Source: Guptibacillus algicola (GTDB lineage Bacteria; Bacillota; Bacilli; Bacillales; Guptibacillaceae). From it: 64,000 nucleotides of DNA. The stretch spans positions 1,352,234 to 1,416,233 of the forward strand of contig NZ_JAIVAF010000001.1 of NCBI RefSeq assembly GCF_020171805.1, written 5' to 3'. How positions within the stretch are numbered: position 1 is the first letter of the stretch; every line of letters starts with the position of its first letter. A program made the translations under genes and the position numbers. Below the pieces are notes generated by a model, which saw nothing but the letters and a program-made list of their open reading frames with translations, made no database searches and was not told the DNA's origin. Below are positions 25,676 through 34,898 of this stretch, one piece after another.

Positions 25676-25786
25676 ACCCTGTCCTCCCTTTAGGTAGTAT
25701 GTAGAACTCCTTTACTCTAGATGAAAGCTTTTTATTAGTATCAGAAAGATAAACGGATGAGATTAAAAATGCAAAGAAACCTCTAG

Positions 25787-26413
25787 TTAATGAGGTTGAA
25801 AAATCAATCCAGTTAGATGGATACCAGCTGTTTCCATATCCCTTTTCATTTCTTGAATTTTACTCTTCTTATCTTTGTGTTTCCTCACCACAACAACTAC
25901 ATCCTCGCAAACTTTTGCTAGCATTTGTATTTCAAGGTAATTCAAATAACTGTGTGATTCGATGATAGCAACATCACTGATTTCAGTGAGCTGCTGTTTT
26001 AACCATAAAAGCCTTTCTATTTGCCAGCTTTTAGAATTCATAATAGAAGGTCTTCCGTATGGTAAATAAGATAAATTTTTCACTTTAGTAGGATGGATGA
26101 ACCTTGTTATATTACTACCCTTATGCAACGCATTAATTAATCCGAACTCTGCTGTTTCATCACTCTTTTCTCGAATATTCGCGTCAACCAACACAGTTCT
26201 CATTCCTTGTTCGGCGAACGTAGTAGCCATGTCAAATGAGAGAAAGGAATCATAAAATGAATGGTCAATAGACGTAATTAAAATACACCTTTGACCAACC
26301 CTCTTTTTTTGTCGAAGCTCTTCACTAATCATTTTTATTTGATTAATTCTAAGGCGGTAGCGAGCTTGCCCTTTCTTCGTCTTTCCATGGACCACTGTTT
26401 TCTGACTAGGCAC
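25787..26413 (-). CDS. Degenerate BY-kinase-like protein (EpsB/CpsD family, Walker A lost)
   Basis: About 208 residues, starting at GTG 26413 behind a perfect AAAGGAGG and overlapping the wzz-like stop by eight bases. The open frame extends to 26470 without a site. The fold of the P-loop tyrosine kinases is recognisable: ISEELRQ, then ILITS, VLVDANIRE (Walker A'), NLSYLPYGRPS, VAIIES and VVVVVRKHK. However, the segment that should read G-x-x-x-x-G-K-S/T is SIDHSFYDSFLS, with no Gly-Lys, and Walker B D(C/T)PP is ESHS. The C-terminal Tyr cluster is missing too. It cannot bind ATP in the usual way and is probably a structural partner of the adjacent Wzz-like protein. Confidence 0.82.
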   Translation of the reverse strand: MPSQKTVVHGKTKKGQARYRLRINQIKMISEELRQKKRVGQRCILITSIDHSFYDSFLSFDMATTFAEQGMRTVLVDANIREKSDETAEFGLINALHKGSNITRFIHPTKVKNLSYLPYGRPSIMNSKSWQIERLLWLKQQLTEISDVAIIESHSYLNYLEIQMLAKVCEDVVVVVRKHKDKKSKIQEMKRDMETAGIHLTGLIFQPH

Positions 26414-27149
26414 GAGCTTCCCCTCCTTTATTCTCTCTAAAAACGATATCTTCATTTTTTGTTTTCCCATAAATCATCTGTTTTCTAATTTTGGTAGGTA
26501 CTATATCTAACTCTCCTAGCACCTTTACACCCATCTGTGATTCAAGTTCTTTAGCGTTAGAGAAAGTATCATCGAACTGTTCCCTGAGAAGTGCCAATCC
26601 AATGCCAATTAATAAACCAACTGCAAAGCCGATTACGATATTAACAACTGGCTTATCGACTCGAGATAGTTTCGTTTCCCCTTCACTTTTACTTAGAAGC
26701 TCTATTTGGTTTACCTTTAGCAACTCTTCCATTTTTTCAACCGAAGTAGAAGCAATAGCGTGTGCTAATTCCTGAGCCTTTTCTGGATCATTACCCTTCG
26801 CAATTACATTAATAATTTGTGAGTTCCGTGTATTTTGAACAGAAACACTTTCTTCAATCTCGCTTTCTTTAAAATTAAAATTTGTTTTAACCGTATTATC
26901 AACAATTGGACTTTCGATGAAATCCATAGTTGATGCAAGAAGACGATCGATTTGTTGACCGTTTACTGAGGCACTATCTTCAGCAAACGTCCCAATAAGA
27001 ATATATTCTGTAGCTTGATAGGTCGGCTTAATCAAAAACAAAGATGCCACTATGGCAATTGATGAAACAACCAGTGTGGTTATGATGATAGAAAGAAACC
27101 TTTTTCTCATAACCCTTAAAAACTGCTTTATATCCATTCGCTGCTCCAT
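26406..27149 (-). CDS. Wzz/EpsA-like polysaccharide co-polymerase
   Basis: A 247-residue membrane protein with two TM helices (about 18-38 and 172-192) flanking an external Wzz domain. The typical start DIKQFLRVMRKRFLSII and the Pro-rich second helix region VNIVIGFAVGLLIGIGLALLRE are present. The cytosolic tail (NAKELESQMGVKVLGELD) is the segment that engages a BY-kinase. It sets chain length of the polymer. A perfect SinR-type operator lies 37 bases ahead of the start, so this gene begins a SinR-repressed unit, as epsA does in B. subtilis. Confidence 0.9.
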   Translation of the reverse strand: MEQRMDIKQFLRVMRKRFLSIIITTLVVSSIAIVASLFLIKPTYQATEYILIGTFAEDSASVNGQQIDRLLASTMDFIESPIVDNTVKTNFNFKESEIEESVSVQNTRNSQIINVIAKGNDPEKAQELAHAIASTSVEKMEELLKVNQIELLSKSEGETKLSRVDKPVVNIVIGFAVGLLIGIGLALLREQFDDTFSNAKELESQMGVKVLGELDIVPTKIRKQMIYGKTKNEDIVFRENKGGEARA

Positions 27150-27185
27150 AATGACCTCCTAATTTAATGTTTTCATTCACCTTTC

Positions 27186-27201
27186 GTTCTTTTTAGAGAA
27201 C
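27186..27201 (-). promoter_or_regulatory. SinR operator, proximal, wzz-like operon
   Basis: GTTCTTTTTAGAGAAC: two inverted GTTCTYT heptamers overlapping by spacing of two bases, the B. subtilis SinR consensus. It lies 37 bases before the start codon. The identical 16-mer occurs at 37175-37190. Confidence 0.85.
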
Positions 27202-27321
27202 TCTAACATAAGTATAGTCCCCCTATAGAAGAATGGAAAGGACTACTATCATCTATATATCTTCAAAAACAAGAGTAATACATGCTTTTTCTATTCTTTT
27301 CTCAATTTACCGCCGTTTCTC

Positions 27322-27354
27322 ATAAAGAACAAAAAGAATGTTTTTGTTCTTTAT
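27322..27354 (-). promoter_or_regulatory. Distal SinR-type inverted repeat
   Basis: Perfect 14-bp arms (ATAAAGAACAAAAA and its complement) around a five-base loop, each containing a GTTCTTT heptamer. It starts about 137 bases upstream of the proximal operator, the same distance as a decayed copy at 37312 from its own proximal operator. A terminator for the polymerase gene ending at 27543 is an alternative reading, though it lies 190 bases away and T-tracts are short. Confidence 0.6.
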
Positions 27355-27542
27355 AAAACACGAATTTAATCATTAATTCTTTGTTAACGCTACCCCAACC
27401 TCTAAAATTAGCTTAACGAGTTTAAATCTTTTATTGACGTTTCAGCATTGTTCCTAACGTTATATCACTGACTCTTAAAAAGGGAAGGATTGTTTTTTAT
27501 TAACATTCCGAGTGTAAAAGTTCCTTTTTTAATTTCAAAAAC

Positions 27543-28781
27543 TCATATGGCACGATCAGTTTCGATGTGTGAATCTACTGGGGGGGATTTGGTATCTCGA
27601 TATTCACTTTGGTGAAGATAAGCCGACAAAATAGCTAAGAATAAGAAAAATATATCATTAAAAACGAGTGATAATGAAAGCATTTGTAAAAGATAACCAA
27701 CAAAGGCCAGAAAAAGATAAGGCTTTGTGCGGTAAAGCTTACTTTCGAATAGTTGATAAAAAACAATTAGGATGAATAATAGATAAAAAAAGAGTCCAAA
27801 AACACCAGATTCAGAAAGGATTTCAAGAAAAGTATTGTGGGCTGCAAGACGATCGCCGTAATAAAAATAGTTGTATTCTTCAAAGTTAAAGGACCCTACT
27901 CCAGATACCATGTTTGTAGAAAAAAACTCTAAAGCACGCCCCCACAGATCAAACCTCCCACTTCCTTGATCAATCGAAAACTCTTCAACTCGAGACTCTA
28001 ATAACGCAAACATATCAAAATTTAATTGCACAATGGCTATATAAGCAATCAAACTTAGTGAAATAATGAGCGTTCCTAAGAGTTTTAGCTGGGTGACAAA
28101 CTTATTCATACTGATATAAAGGAAAAAAAGCAGGACAAGAGCAATCAGGCCTCCCCTTGAAAAAGTAAGTACTGAAGTAGTCAAGCAAAGAATCAAACCG
28201 GCCTTATTTTTCAAAGATTTACTATTACATAGATAGTAAGTGAAGAAGAGTGTATTATAAAAAACAAAGAAATTCGGATCCTGTAGAACTCCCATTAACC
28301 TTGGTGATTCCCTATCAAGTAAAAGGCCATAAGCTCTATAATCTCCATCTCCAAGACTATCTATCATTCTTAAGCCAAGAATATATAGAAACAAACTAAT
28401 TAGATTAAATACAATACCTGCATACCCAAGAGCACTTTCAATGACCGATTCTTTCGAATCGCTTATGATTTCTTTAATAATTAAATAACAAAGCAAATAC
28501 AGCCCTATTCCAACCATCACACGAAAGGAAGAAGTTGAATAAAGTGAAAACGCCCCAGAATACATGTACATAAAATAGAAAAAGAAAAAAAAGATTTCAA
28601 ATAGTTGAAACTTATGAAAGTAAAATGAAGTTAGATGAAAGAACATAAATAGAAAACAAAAGATCATGTACGGTTTAATAGCAAAACCCACATAAATATA
28701 GTACTTTCCCATAGTAACGAATACCATTAACAAAAATATGATAAATGGACTTCTTTCTATGGCTAGAGAGGTTCTATCCAT
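27543..28781 (-). CDS. O-antigen ligase/Wzy-type polymerase
   Basis: A 412-residue protein with about eleven TM helices and a large loop near the C-terminus. The family signature is visible: GSGRFDLWGRALEFF, then GVGSFNFEEY and AAHNTFLEILSESGVFGL (conserved H-N-x-x-L-x-x-x-x-x-x-G). It polymerises lipid-linked repeats outside the membrane, the role of EpsG-like proteins here. A single SinR-type heptamer lies about 100 bases upstream (28884-28890). Its 3' flank is the SinR control region of the wzz-like operon. Confidence 0.85.
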   Translation of the reverse strand: MDRTSLAIERSPFIIFLLMVFVTMGKYYIYVGFAIKPYMIFCFLFMFFHLTSFYFHKFQLFEIFFFFFYFMYMYSGAFSLYSTSSFRVMVGIGLYLLCYLIIKEIISDSKESVIESALGYAGIVFNLISLFLYILGLRMIDSLGDGDYRAYGLLLDRESPRLMGVLQDPNFFVFYNTLFFTYYLCNSKSLKNKAGLILCLTTSVLTFSRGGLIALVLLFFLYISMNKFVTQLKLLGTLIISLSLIAYIAIVQLNFDMFALLESRVEEFSIDQGSGRFDLWGRALEFFSTNMVSGVGSFNFEEYNYFYYGDRLAAHNTFLEILSESGVFGLFFYLLFILIVFYQLFESKLYRTKPYLFLAFVGYLLQMLSLSLVFNDIFFLFLAILSAYLHQSEYRDTKSPPVDSHIETDRAI

Positions 28782-28997
28782 CCTTCACCCTCCTTGAAAC
28801 TTTACTTTATTACTCGGCTTAACACTATAGACAAATCAATAAGTGTTTCTAACAGAGTTTCTTATAGCAATATCGTACTCTATAAAGAACGCCTTTATAA
28901 AAAAAATTTCTACAATAAACTGGTAGCAACTTATAAATTTTATTTTCTATAAAATTTTAATTAATCCTTTTGTATTTTAGAAATGTACTTTCACTTA

Positions 28998-29990
28998 TTA
29001 CCTTGATTCTAATACATTATTCTGATTACCTTTATTTACGATATATTCATGATTCAAATTTAAATCAATTCGATTGTAGGCTGATTTAGAATTCAATTCA
29101 ATTAAAGAACTTCCAGGAGCAAGGTGAGCGTCCCACACTATTCCGTCAATACGATTAGAAGATCCAGTTACAACAATAGCTCTTTCTGTAACTTTTGAGA
29201 TTTGAATTTGTAGATTGCTGAATTGATTTCCAGAGGTTTCATTTTTACCACTAACATCTCCACTTAATTCGATACAGCGAACACAATAGTCTAGCGTAAT
29301 ATTAGTAAAGCGGTTTCCGCTAATCCAAGTAGGTTCTCCAGCTTTTCCATTACTGGCTTCAATATGAATACCATTATAAAATCCATTGATGTTAAGATCT
29401 GATATGTTAACAAAGCTGATGTACTCGCCCTTCTTATTAGCAGATAAATAGATAGCAGTCCCTTGATGCTTTTCATTTAGATTAACAATTGTGAGATTAT
29501 GCACACGCGTGCGTTCAGTAGACCAGTGTTGTGTATGCCCATCCATGTAAACAACTTCTGAAGTGAAAGTAGGAGAAACAACTTCAATAATCCCATTTGT
29601 GATAGAAGCATTTCGCTCCAATTCAAGTACGCGAAAGTCACCACTAACTTGAATTTTTGTATTCTGATCAAGTCTGAGTTCAACCTTTTCACGTATGATA
29701 AGTCCCTTCTCCAAAACATATGTCTTGTTCCCAGTGAGCCGTACTAAACCTATATCTGATTTAGCACTGAAGTCAATTGCCTTTTGAATAGCTTCTGCGT
29801 CGTCCTGTTCACCCTCCTCCCCCGCACCAAATTGTTCAGGTGTTACATACGTCACTTGACCTTTGTCCTCTGAGTACGTAGTTAAAGAAACCGCTTCGCT
29901 CTCCTTCTTTGTATATTGACTAAATTCAATTGATAAGAAAACACCGACAAAGAAAAATGAGATGGCGAGGAATACCGTTCTATTTTTCAT
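28998..29990 (-). CDS. Membrane-anchored right-handed beta-helix protein (pectate-lyase-like)
   Basis: A 330-residue protein with an N-terminal signal anchor (TVFLAISFFFVGVFLSI) and an external parallel beta-helix. It opens with the pectate_lyase_3-type motif PEQFGAGEEGEQDDAEAIQKAIDF, and the later rungs repeat V/I-x-N-x-T/N (ISDLNINGFYNGIHIE, ITLDYCVRCIEL). Such proteins cleave or epimerise acidic polysaccharides, but catalytic residues are not conserved enough for me to place. It is a paralogue of the gene at 30121-31035. In this locus it may trim or modify the exopolysaccharide. Confidence 0.8.
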   Translation of the reverse strand: MKNRTVFLAISFFFVGVFLSIEFSQYTKKESEAVSLTTYSEDKGQVTYVTPEQFGAGEEGEQDDAEAIQKAIDFSAKSDIGLVRLTGNKTYVLEKGLIIREKVELRLDQNTKIQVSGDFRVLELERNASITNGIIEVVSPTFTSEVVYMDGHTQHWSTERTRVHNLTIVNLNEKHQGTAIYLSANKKGEYISFVNISDLNINGFYNGIHIEASNGKAGEPTWISGNRFTNITLDYCVRCIELSGDVSGKNETSGNQFSNLQIQISKVTERAIVVTGSSNRIDGIVWDAHLAPGSSLIELNSKSAYNRIDLNLNHEYIVNKGNQNNVLESR

Positions 29991-30079
29991 TGTGCTCTCC
30001 CTTCTGGTTCAATTTATCCTTTTAGCAAGATTCATCTCCAAAATCAGGTTTTCCATTTCACCTGATTCAATCTTATGTA

Positions 30080-30112
30080 AAAACCATTCGGTAGAAGGAC
30101 TCGAATGGTTTT
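30080..30112 (-). terminator. Terminator after the second beta-helix gene
   Basis: Stem AAAACCATTCG/CGAATGGTTTT with an 11-base loop, running on the minus strand into GGTTTTTAC. It begins nine bases beyond the stop at 30121. A second 8-bp hairpin follows at 30042-30067. Confidence 0.8.
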
Positions 30113-30120
30113 CTATGAAA

Positions 30121-31035
30121 TTAAGTGATCTCAATCTTGTTTCCAACACCATTATTCTGTATTTTGTTTAACGGAATAGTTTTCAATGCAACAGTATTAT
30201 AAGAGCTGTTATTCGTTAGAATAACGATTGGTTGATTATGAGTAATAGTCGTAATATCCCATGCAATCCCATGAAACTCGTTATACTGACCAGTTACGGA
30301 CAATACTCTAACAGTTGATGAAGATGTTTGTATTTGCAAATTATTAAATACATTACCACTACAATCATTTGGGTAAGTTACTCCTGCAAGAAGTCGAATG
30401 CAATGCACACAATCATCAATTACAAATTCACTGAAGGTATTTCCATTCACATAACTTATCCCGCTTTGTGGTGTTACTGCCTGAAGAAGAAGAGCCGTAC
30501 CCAAGCTAACTAGTTTAATATTTTGAAACGTCACAAATGAAATTTCGTGGCCTGGCCCGTTTGAATACAATTTGATACCAGTTCCTTTATGAGTCCCACT
30601 CCAGTTCACTATCGTGACATCTTTCACTTTAGTTCTAAACCAGGAATTATAAAATTTATTCTTACCATCAAGATAAATAACCGCTGAGTTGAAAGCTGAA
30701 TCTGCAATTGCAATATACGCACCTATGAGAGACGCATTTCTCTCAAGCTCAATAACTCTAAAATTACCTGATATGATAAAACGCGCTCCATAGCCAAAGC
30801 AGAGGCGAACACCTTCTTTAATGACGATCGGTTGCGTAATGGAATAATCACGATCTAAGAGTTGTACACTTTTAGTGTTGTTTACAGCCGCAAAATCGAT
30901 TGCCTGTTGGATCATTTCTGCATCATTTTGTGCAGAGAAATCATCTGCAATAATCACGCTATAGTCCTCCTTCACCCGTAATAGATACGCATTAAAGCTG
31001 TGCGTTCTATACATAATATGAAGGTGGACAAACAT
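30121..31035 (-). CDS. Right-handed beta-helix protein without export signal
   Basis: A 304-residue paralogue of the gene at 28998-29990. It shares the opening (ADDFSAQNDAEMIQQAIDFAA), the rung ISGNFRVIELERNAS (VSGDFRVLELERNAS in the neighbour) and the rung FVIDDCVHCIRL (ITLDYCVRCIEL). The N-terminus is MFVHLHIMYRTHSFNAY, with neither signal peptide nor TM anchor, and the upstream sequence shows none in another frame. It is either cytosolic, a truncated copy, or mis-started. Its terminator lies directly behind it, and the acyltransferase gene is 140 bases upstream. Confidence 0.75.
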   Translation of the reverse strand: MFVHLHIMYRTHSFNAYLLRVKEDYSVIIADDFSAQNDAEMIQQAIDFAAVNNTKSVQLLDRDYSITQPIVIKEGVRLCFGYGARFIISGNFRVIELERNASLIGAYIAIADSAFNSAVIYLDGKNKFYNSWFRTKVKDVTIVNWSGTHKGTGIKLYSNGPGHEISFVTFQNIKLVSLGTALLLQAVTPQSGISYVNGNTFSEFVIDDCVHCIRLLAGVTYPNDCSGNVFNNLQIQTSSSTVRVLSVTGQYNEFHGIAWDITTITHNQPIVILTNNSSYNTVALKTIPLNKIQNNGVGNKIEIT

Positions 31036-31178
31036 CTGACAGACGTATCGCCTAAGTTACACTTCTATTTGTCAATTATTTACAATAGCATCTATTGTCA
31101 GATCTGTTATGATAATTGCTAGACTTTTCTAATATATGGAATTTAGAAAATAGCTTATCTTATTACTACTTATAGTAG

Positions 31179-32219
31179 TTAAACTGCTTTTCTCCTACTC
31201 TTATATACTTTTTCGCCCTTCATAGTTGTGTAGCGCTTCAATAGATAGGATTGAATTGGTTTTTCAATATAAAAAGTTACGAGGGAAGCAAGCAATATTG
31301 AGATTAGTATAGGTATTACAATGTAAAGAGGATGCGTCAAATTCCAACTGTCCATATTATTCAAAATAACATAACCAATATTTTGATGAACCAAATATAA
31401 ACTGTATGAAATTGTTCCCAAAAATACTAATCCTTTATGATTTAGGAAATGCAACTTTCCCAAAACAATGAAATAGAACAAGATGAAGAACGAGAGTACG
31501 ATCGATCCTAACAAAACACCATTTAATAAGAATTCGTATACTAAACAAAGAATCAGCACACCGTAGTACTTCTTATGATAGTTGGTTCTCAATAGATAAA
31601 ACATAATACCGGCTATAAACAAATGACAAAAATTTAATATACCCATGAGTTCAATATAGCTTCTCAGATTTTGATATAAAGCATCAGGTATAGTTAGATG
31701 AATAAACCCTACTGATAGCCATAGTAATGAGAAAACCTCTATCTTATTCAATAGCTTCCAAAAAAACAAAAGAGCCATAATGAAATAAAATGTAAGTTCT
31801 ATGGTTAAGCTCCAGTAAGCACCATCTACGTAGGGCACATTTAAAAATCCACTAAGCATACTTAAATTGATGATTGCTTCGTTTAAACCCACTTCTTGAC
31901 CTGCCAATCCAAATACGGCGACAATTGTAAAAGTCAATAGAACTCCTATAATATAAGCCGGATACAGTCTTATTACTCGTTTAATTCCAAAGTCACTTAA
32001 CTTCGTACACTTATCTAACGTTAAATAAATAACAAAGCCACTTATGATGAAAAAGAGATTTACACCAAGATAACCATACTTAAATTCGAAATCACCAAAC
32101 ATTTCATTCCGAGGATAGAAATCATTATATCTAGTAGTATAATGATAAAAAACAACTGCCAATGCGGCTAACCCTCGGATCGCATCTAATTCAAAAAATC
32201 GTTGTTTGGTATTTGTCAT
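31179..32219 (-). CDS. Membrane acyltransferase (acyltransferase 3/OafA family)
   Basis: About 346 residues from ATG 32219 (MTNTKQRFFELD), preceded by GGGAAAGGTG; seven codons of open frame lie upstream. The family motif is clear: FFELDAIRGLAALAVVFYHY, with R-x-x-A and the His, then GYLGVNLFFIISGFVI. About ten TM helices follow. It O-acylates a sugar of the exopolysaccharide using acyl-CoA from the cytosol. It is the second acyltransferase of this locus (the other is at 17972), so two sites or two acyl groups may be involved. Confidence 0.9.
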   Translation of the reverse strand: MTNTKQRFFELDAIRGLAALAVVFYHYTTRYNDFYPRNEMFGDFEFKYGYLGVNLFFIISGFVIYLTLDKCTKLSDFGIKRVIRLYPAYIIGVLLTFTIVAVFGLAGQEVGLNEAIINLSMLSGFLNVPYVDGAYWSLTIELTFYFIMALLFFWKLLNKIEVFSLLWLSVGFIHLTIPDALYQNLRSYIELMGILNFCHLFIAGIMFYLLRTNYHKKYYGVLILCLVYEFLLNGVLLGSIVLSFFILFYFIVLGKLHFLNHKGLVFLGTISYSLYLVHQNIGYVILNNMDSWNLTHPLYIVIPILISILLASLVTFYIEKPIQSYLLKRYTTMKGEKVYKSRRKAV

Positions 32220-32388
32220 CACCTTTCCCTCCCCCCACACTTTTCTGCGAAGTTTTATTCTTCCTTTTCATGATAATGACTAGAAAGGTAAGTTCTTCAC
32301 AATAGTAAAAACCCTACGTAATAACGCATTTGAAAATGAGGAGGTTCTATCGTTTTAACAGTACAATCTAAAGTTCCTCTAGTACTCG

Positions 32389-33621
32389 TCATATAGAAAC
32401 ACTTTCTACGACTGAATATATTTCTTGATAACTCGTTCTTCGATCAAATTTTTCTTCTGCTAATTTTCTTGCATTCATTCCGTAAGTTGCTCTTAAATCG
32501 CTGTTATTGTATAGCGATTCAATTAGATCTGCGAGTGCATCGACATCTCCTGGAAAGTAATTGTATCCAATTTCCCTACCAGTAACGATGTCACAGAACT
32601 CTTTATTAAGACTACTGTTTACTACCGGTAGCCCCGCTGCTACGTAATCACCGATCTTGTTCGTTATACTTTGTTGCGCCCCCTTTGTAATCGCATTGGC
32701 AGCAACGTCTGATTTCACGAGAATAGGAACCATTTCTTCGTAGGGTAAATGCCCCATGAAATGCACGGGAGCATTGAGGTCAGTTGCCAATTGTTCATAT
32801 TTCGACCTGAAAGGACCATCTCCCATAACCTTAAAGACAATAGAATCAAACCCCTTCTTCTTCAACTTTGCTACTGCTCTTATAACGGTTGGTATGTCAT
32901 AGCTATAGCTGAATGTTCCAACATACGTAATCCAGAACTCTCCTGGTTTCTTATGAACGTGATCGTCTTTGCAGGCATCAAAGTGACTCAGGTCCGTTCC
33001 GATAAAGACTGGTAAAAAATCTTTCGCATGCCGATTCACTTTCTCAACACGATCGATATAACTCTGCGAAACACCGACAACGGAATCCGCAAGTTGATAA
33101 ATACGATTCGCATAGAGTGTTAATGGAAAAAGCAATGCATCCGTAACAGGATCAGGAAATTTCAACGTGTTCTTAATCGACTCAGGCCATACATCCTGAA
33201 CATCAATGATAAAAGGGATGTTATTCTTCTTAGCGAACTTTCCTACTTCATAAGCTGCCCCCATCATCGGATAGGCACAGTAAATTACATCTGGTTTCTT
33301 ATCAAGTTCCTTTAAGAATACGGAGAGCTGCTTGGCAAAATGTCGATGACTCCAAACCCGATCGAACCCTACGTTTTTTGTATAGCCGAGCTCAGGAATA
33401 ATCTTCACTTCGTAAGGTAGCGATTGTTCCGCAATGAAGTTTACATCTCTGAACTTCTTTTCTTTATGCTTAAAGCTGCTCGTTACAAGTGTGACATGGT
33501 GACCGATTTCGCTGAGCTTTTTGGCGATGTAACTAAACCGGTTAAACCCTTTCTCTCCAGGTAGATTAGTAAAAGGCGCAACAAGCAGCACATCTTTTTC
33601 TGCTAGATTCATAGCATTCAT
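32389..33621 (-). CDS. Glycosyltransferase family 4
   Basis: About 410 residues from ATG 33621, the start best spaced behind GAGGGGACGG. N-terminal motifs are VLLVAPFTNLPGEKGFNRF and DVIYCAYPMMGAAYEVGK; the donor half has WITYVGTFSYSYDIPTVIRA, FKVMGDGPFRSKYE and the GDYVAAGLPVVNSS loop. It is a retaining GT-B enzyme that extends the lipid-linked repeat. It lies between the acyltransferase and FemAB-like genes in the same direction. The donor sugar is not readable. Confidence 0.88.
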   Translation of the reverse strand: MNAMNLAEKDVLLVAPFTNLPGEKGFNRFSYIAKKLSEIGHHVTLVTSSFKHKEKKFRDVNFIAEQSLPYEVKIIPELGYTKNVGFDRVWSHRHFAKQLSVFLKELDKKPDVIYCAYPMMGAAYEVGKFAKKNNIPFIIDVQDVWPESIKNTLKFPDPVTDALLFPLTLYANRIYQLADSVVGVSQSYIDRVEKVNRHAKDFLPVFIGTDLSHFDACKDDHVHKKPGEFWITYVGTFSYSYDIPTVIRAVAKLKKKGFDSIVFKVMGDGPFRSKYEQLATDLNAPVHFMGHLPYEEMVPILVKSDVAANAITKGAQQSITNKIGDYVAAGLPVVNSSLNKEFCDIVTGREIGYNYFPGDVDALADLIESLYNNSDLRATYGMNARKLAEEKFDRRTSYQEIYSVVESVSI

Positions 33622-33693
33622 CCGTCCCCTCATCAGTTGATATCAAGCAAGAGATCTCATTTCAAACGGTATGACTATCTATTCTTTCCACCA

Positions 33694-34797
33694 CTAGTGT
33701 CTTTGGTGATATTCAGCTATTTTGTTTTGAACCTTGTCTAAGTGTCGATAAACTGGAAAAAAACCTTGTAAACCGTTAGGAACTGTAGAAGCAAGCTCAC
33801 GATAGATCGTTTGATTATGCACTTGTTTGCCGATATAAAAGGGCAATGCGCCATTTCTATTAAATCGCTTTTTGAATTTATAGAGACTATCATGATTTCC
33901 TTCATATCCACCACCTAAATGCATGGCTTTAAACCCTTTCTTCTTTGCCCATTTAACGGCGTAATCCACAATGAAGTTATTGGTAGCGAAGCGTAAATAA
34001 TCCTCGTCAGACCCTAATAAATGATAGTGGATATAGTCATCACCCCATATAAAGAGAACAGACATGACGACTTTCCCTTCTTCTGTCAGCACCTCGATCA
34101 ATTCAACATGACTCTTCAAGAGATCCATGGTATTTTGAAAATATGAGCTAGAGAAATGATAGTAATTCTTTGCTCCTGTCTTCTCCATGGTAGCGTTGTA
34201 TAGCCTTTGAAACTCTTGCAATTCGTTTCGATTCCCATGTTTGATGCGAAAGTCGTAGCTCTTTGATTTCCGAATTCGGTTTCTATTTTTCGTATCATAA
34301 TTCGCCCAAATCTCGTCATAATCTCTTGTTAGATCTACAAATATCGTTTCTCGAATGTGGGTTTTCTCAATCCCTGGAATCAGTTCATGATTTTGGTACA
34401 AAGGATGAAATCGAATGAATTCTGAAATGATATTCGTGGCTCTACAATAGTCTTTGAACACGAGAGTGAATCGAGACAGCAGTTCACATAATCGCTCTTT
34501 ATTCTTTACATTAGAAATTGGACCTCCATATCCATAAGGCGTTGTAATGTCATAGAGGTCACCATACTTTTGTGTGACCTTCTTTAGGTAAGAAAGCTTG
34601 TTTAAATTCCTTACTAGGTAAGGGTAATAAACAAAATCCTCGCCTTCTTCGTACAAGAAAAGCTGAGCGATTCCATCACCATTCTTCTCATGAATTTCAC
34701 AATACTCAGGAGTAAAATATACGTCCTTATGATCCAACTGGTTTAAATAGTCGTGCCATACCTTTTTATCATTTAGATTTAGTACCGTGAATCCCAT
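33694..34797 (-). CDS. FemAB/GNAT-like transferase (acetyltransf_6 type)
   Basis: About 367 residues from ATG 34797, behind GGGGGAA; eight codons of open frame lie upstream. The duplicated GNAT-like fold of the FemABX family is suggested by TPEYCEIHEKNG, IFVDLTRDYDEIWANYDTKNRNRIRKS and the C-terminal HLGGGYEGNHDSLYKFKKRFN. The last motif is shared with proteins found beside polysaccharide genes. FemABX members transfer amino acids from aminoacyl-tRNA, and relatives move other acyl groups. Here it may attach an amino acid to a sugar of the exopolysaccharide. No experimental substrate is implied. Confidence 0.75.
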   Translation of the reverse strand: MGFTVLNLNDKKVWHDYLNQLDHKDVYFTPEYCEIHEKNGDGIAQLFLYEEGEDFVYYPYLVRNLNKLSYLKKVTQKYGDLYDITTPYGYGGPISNVKNKERLCELLSRFTLVFKDYCRATNIISEFIRFHPLYQNHELIPGIEKTHIRETIFVDLTRDYDEIWANYDTKNRNRIRKSKSYDFRIKHGNRNELQEFQRLYNATMEKTGAKNYYHFSSSYFQNTMDLLKSHVELIEVLTEEGKVVMSVLFIWGDDYIHYHLLGSDEDYLRFATNNFIVDYAVKWAKKKGFKAMHLGGGYEGNHDSLYKFKKRFNRNGALPFYIGKQVHNQTIYRELASTVPNGLQGFFPVYRHLDKVQNKIAEYHQRH

Positions 34798-34898
34798 AAA
34801 ATTCCCCCAAATCAAAGTCATGTACTTTTTCCTTATTTACCATGTAATGACCACCATCAACTAGGTAAGGAAGACTTCAAGAATTATGTAGCAGGTTC

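Noticed and set aside
25676..25786. EAR-type eps antiterminator RNA
   Set aside because: The gap lies in the eps-like locus and has about the right length, but I could not match conserved EAR elements by eye. A covariance-model search would decide.
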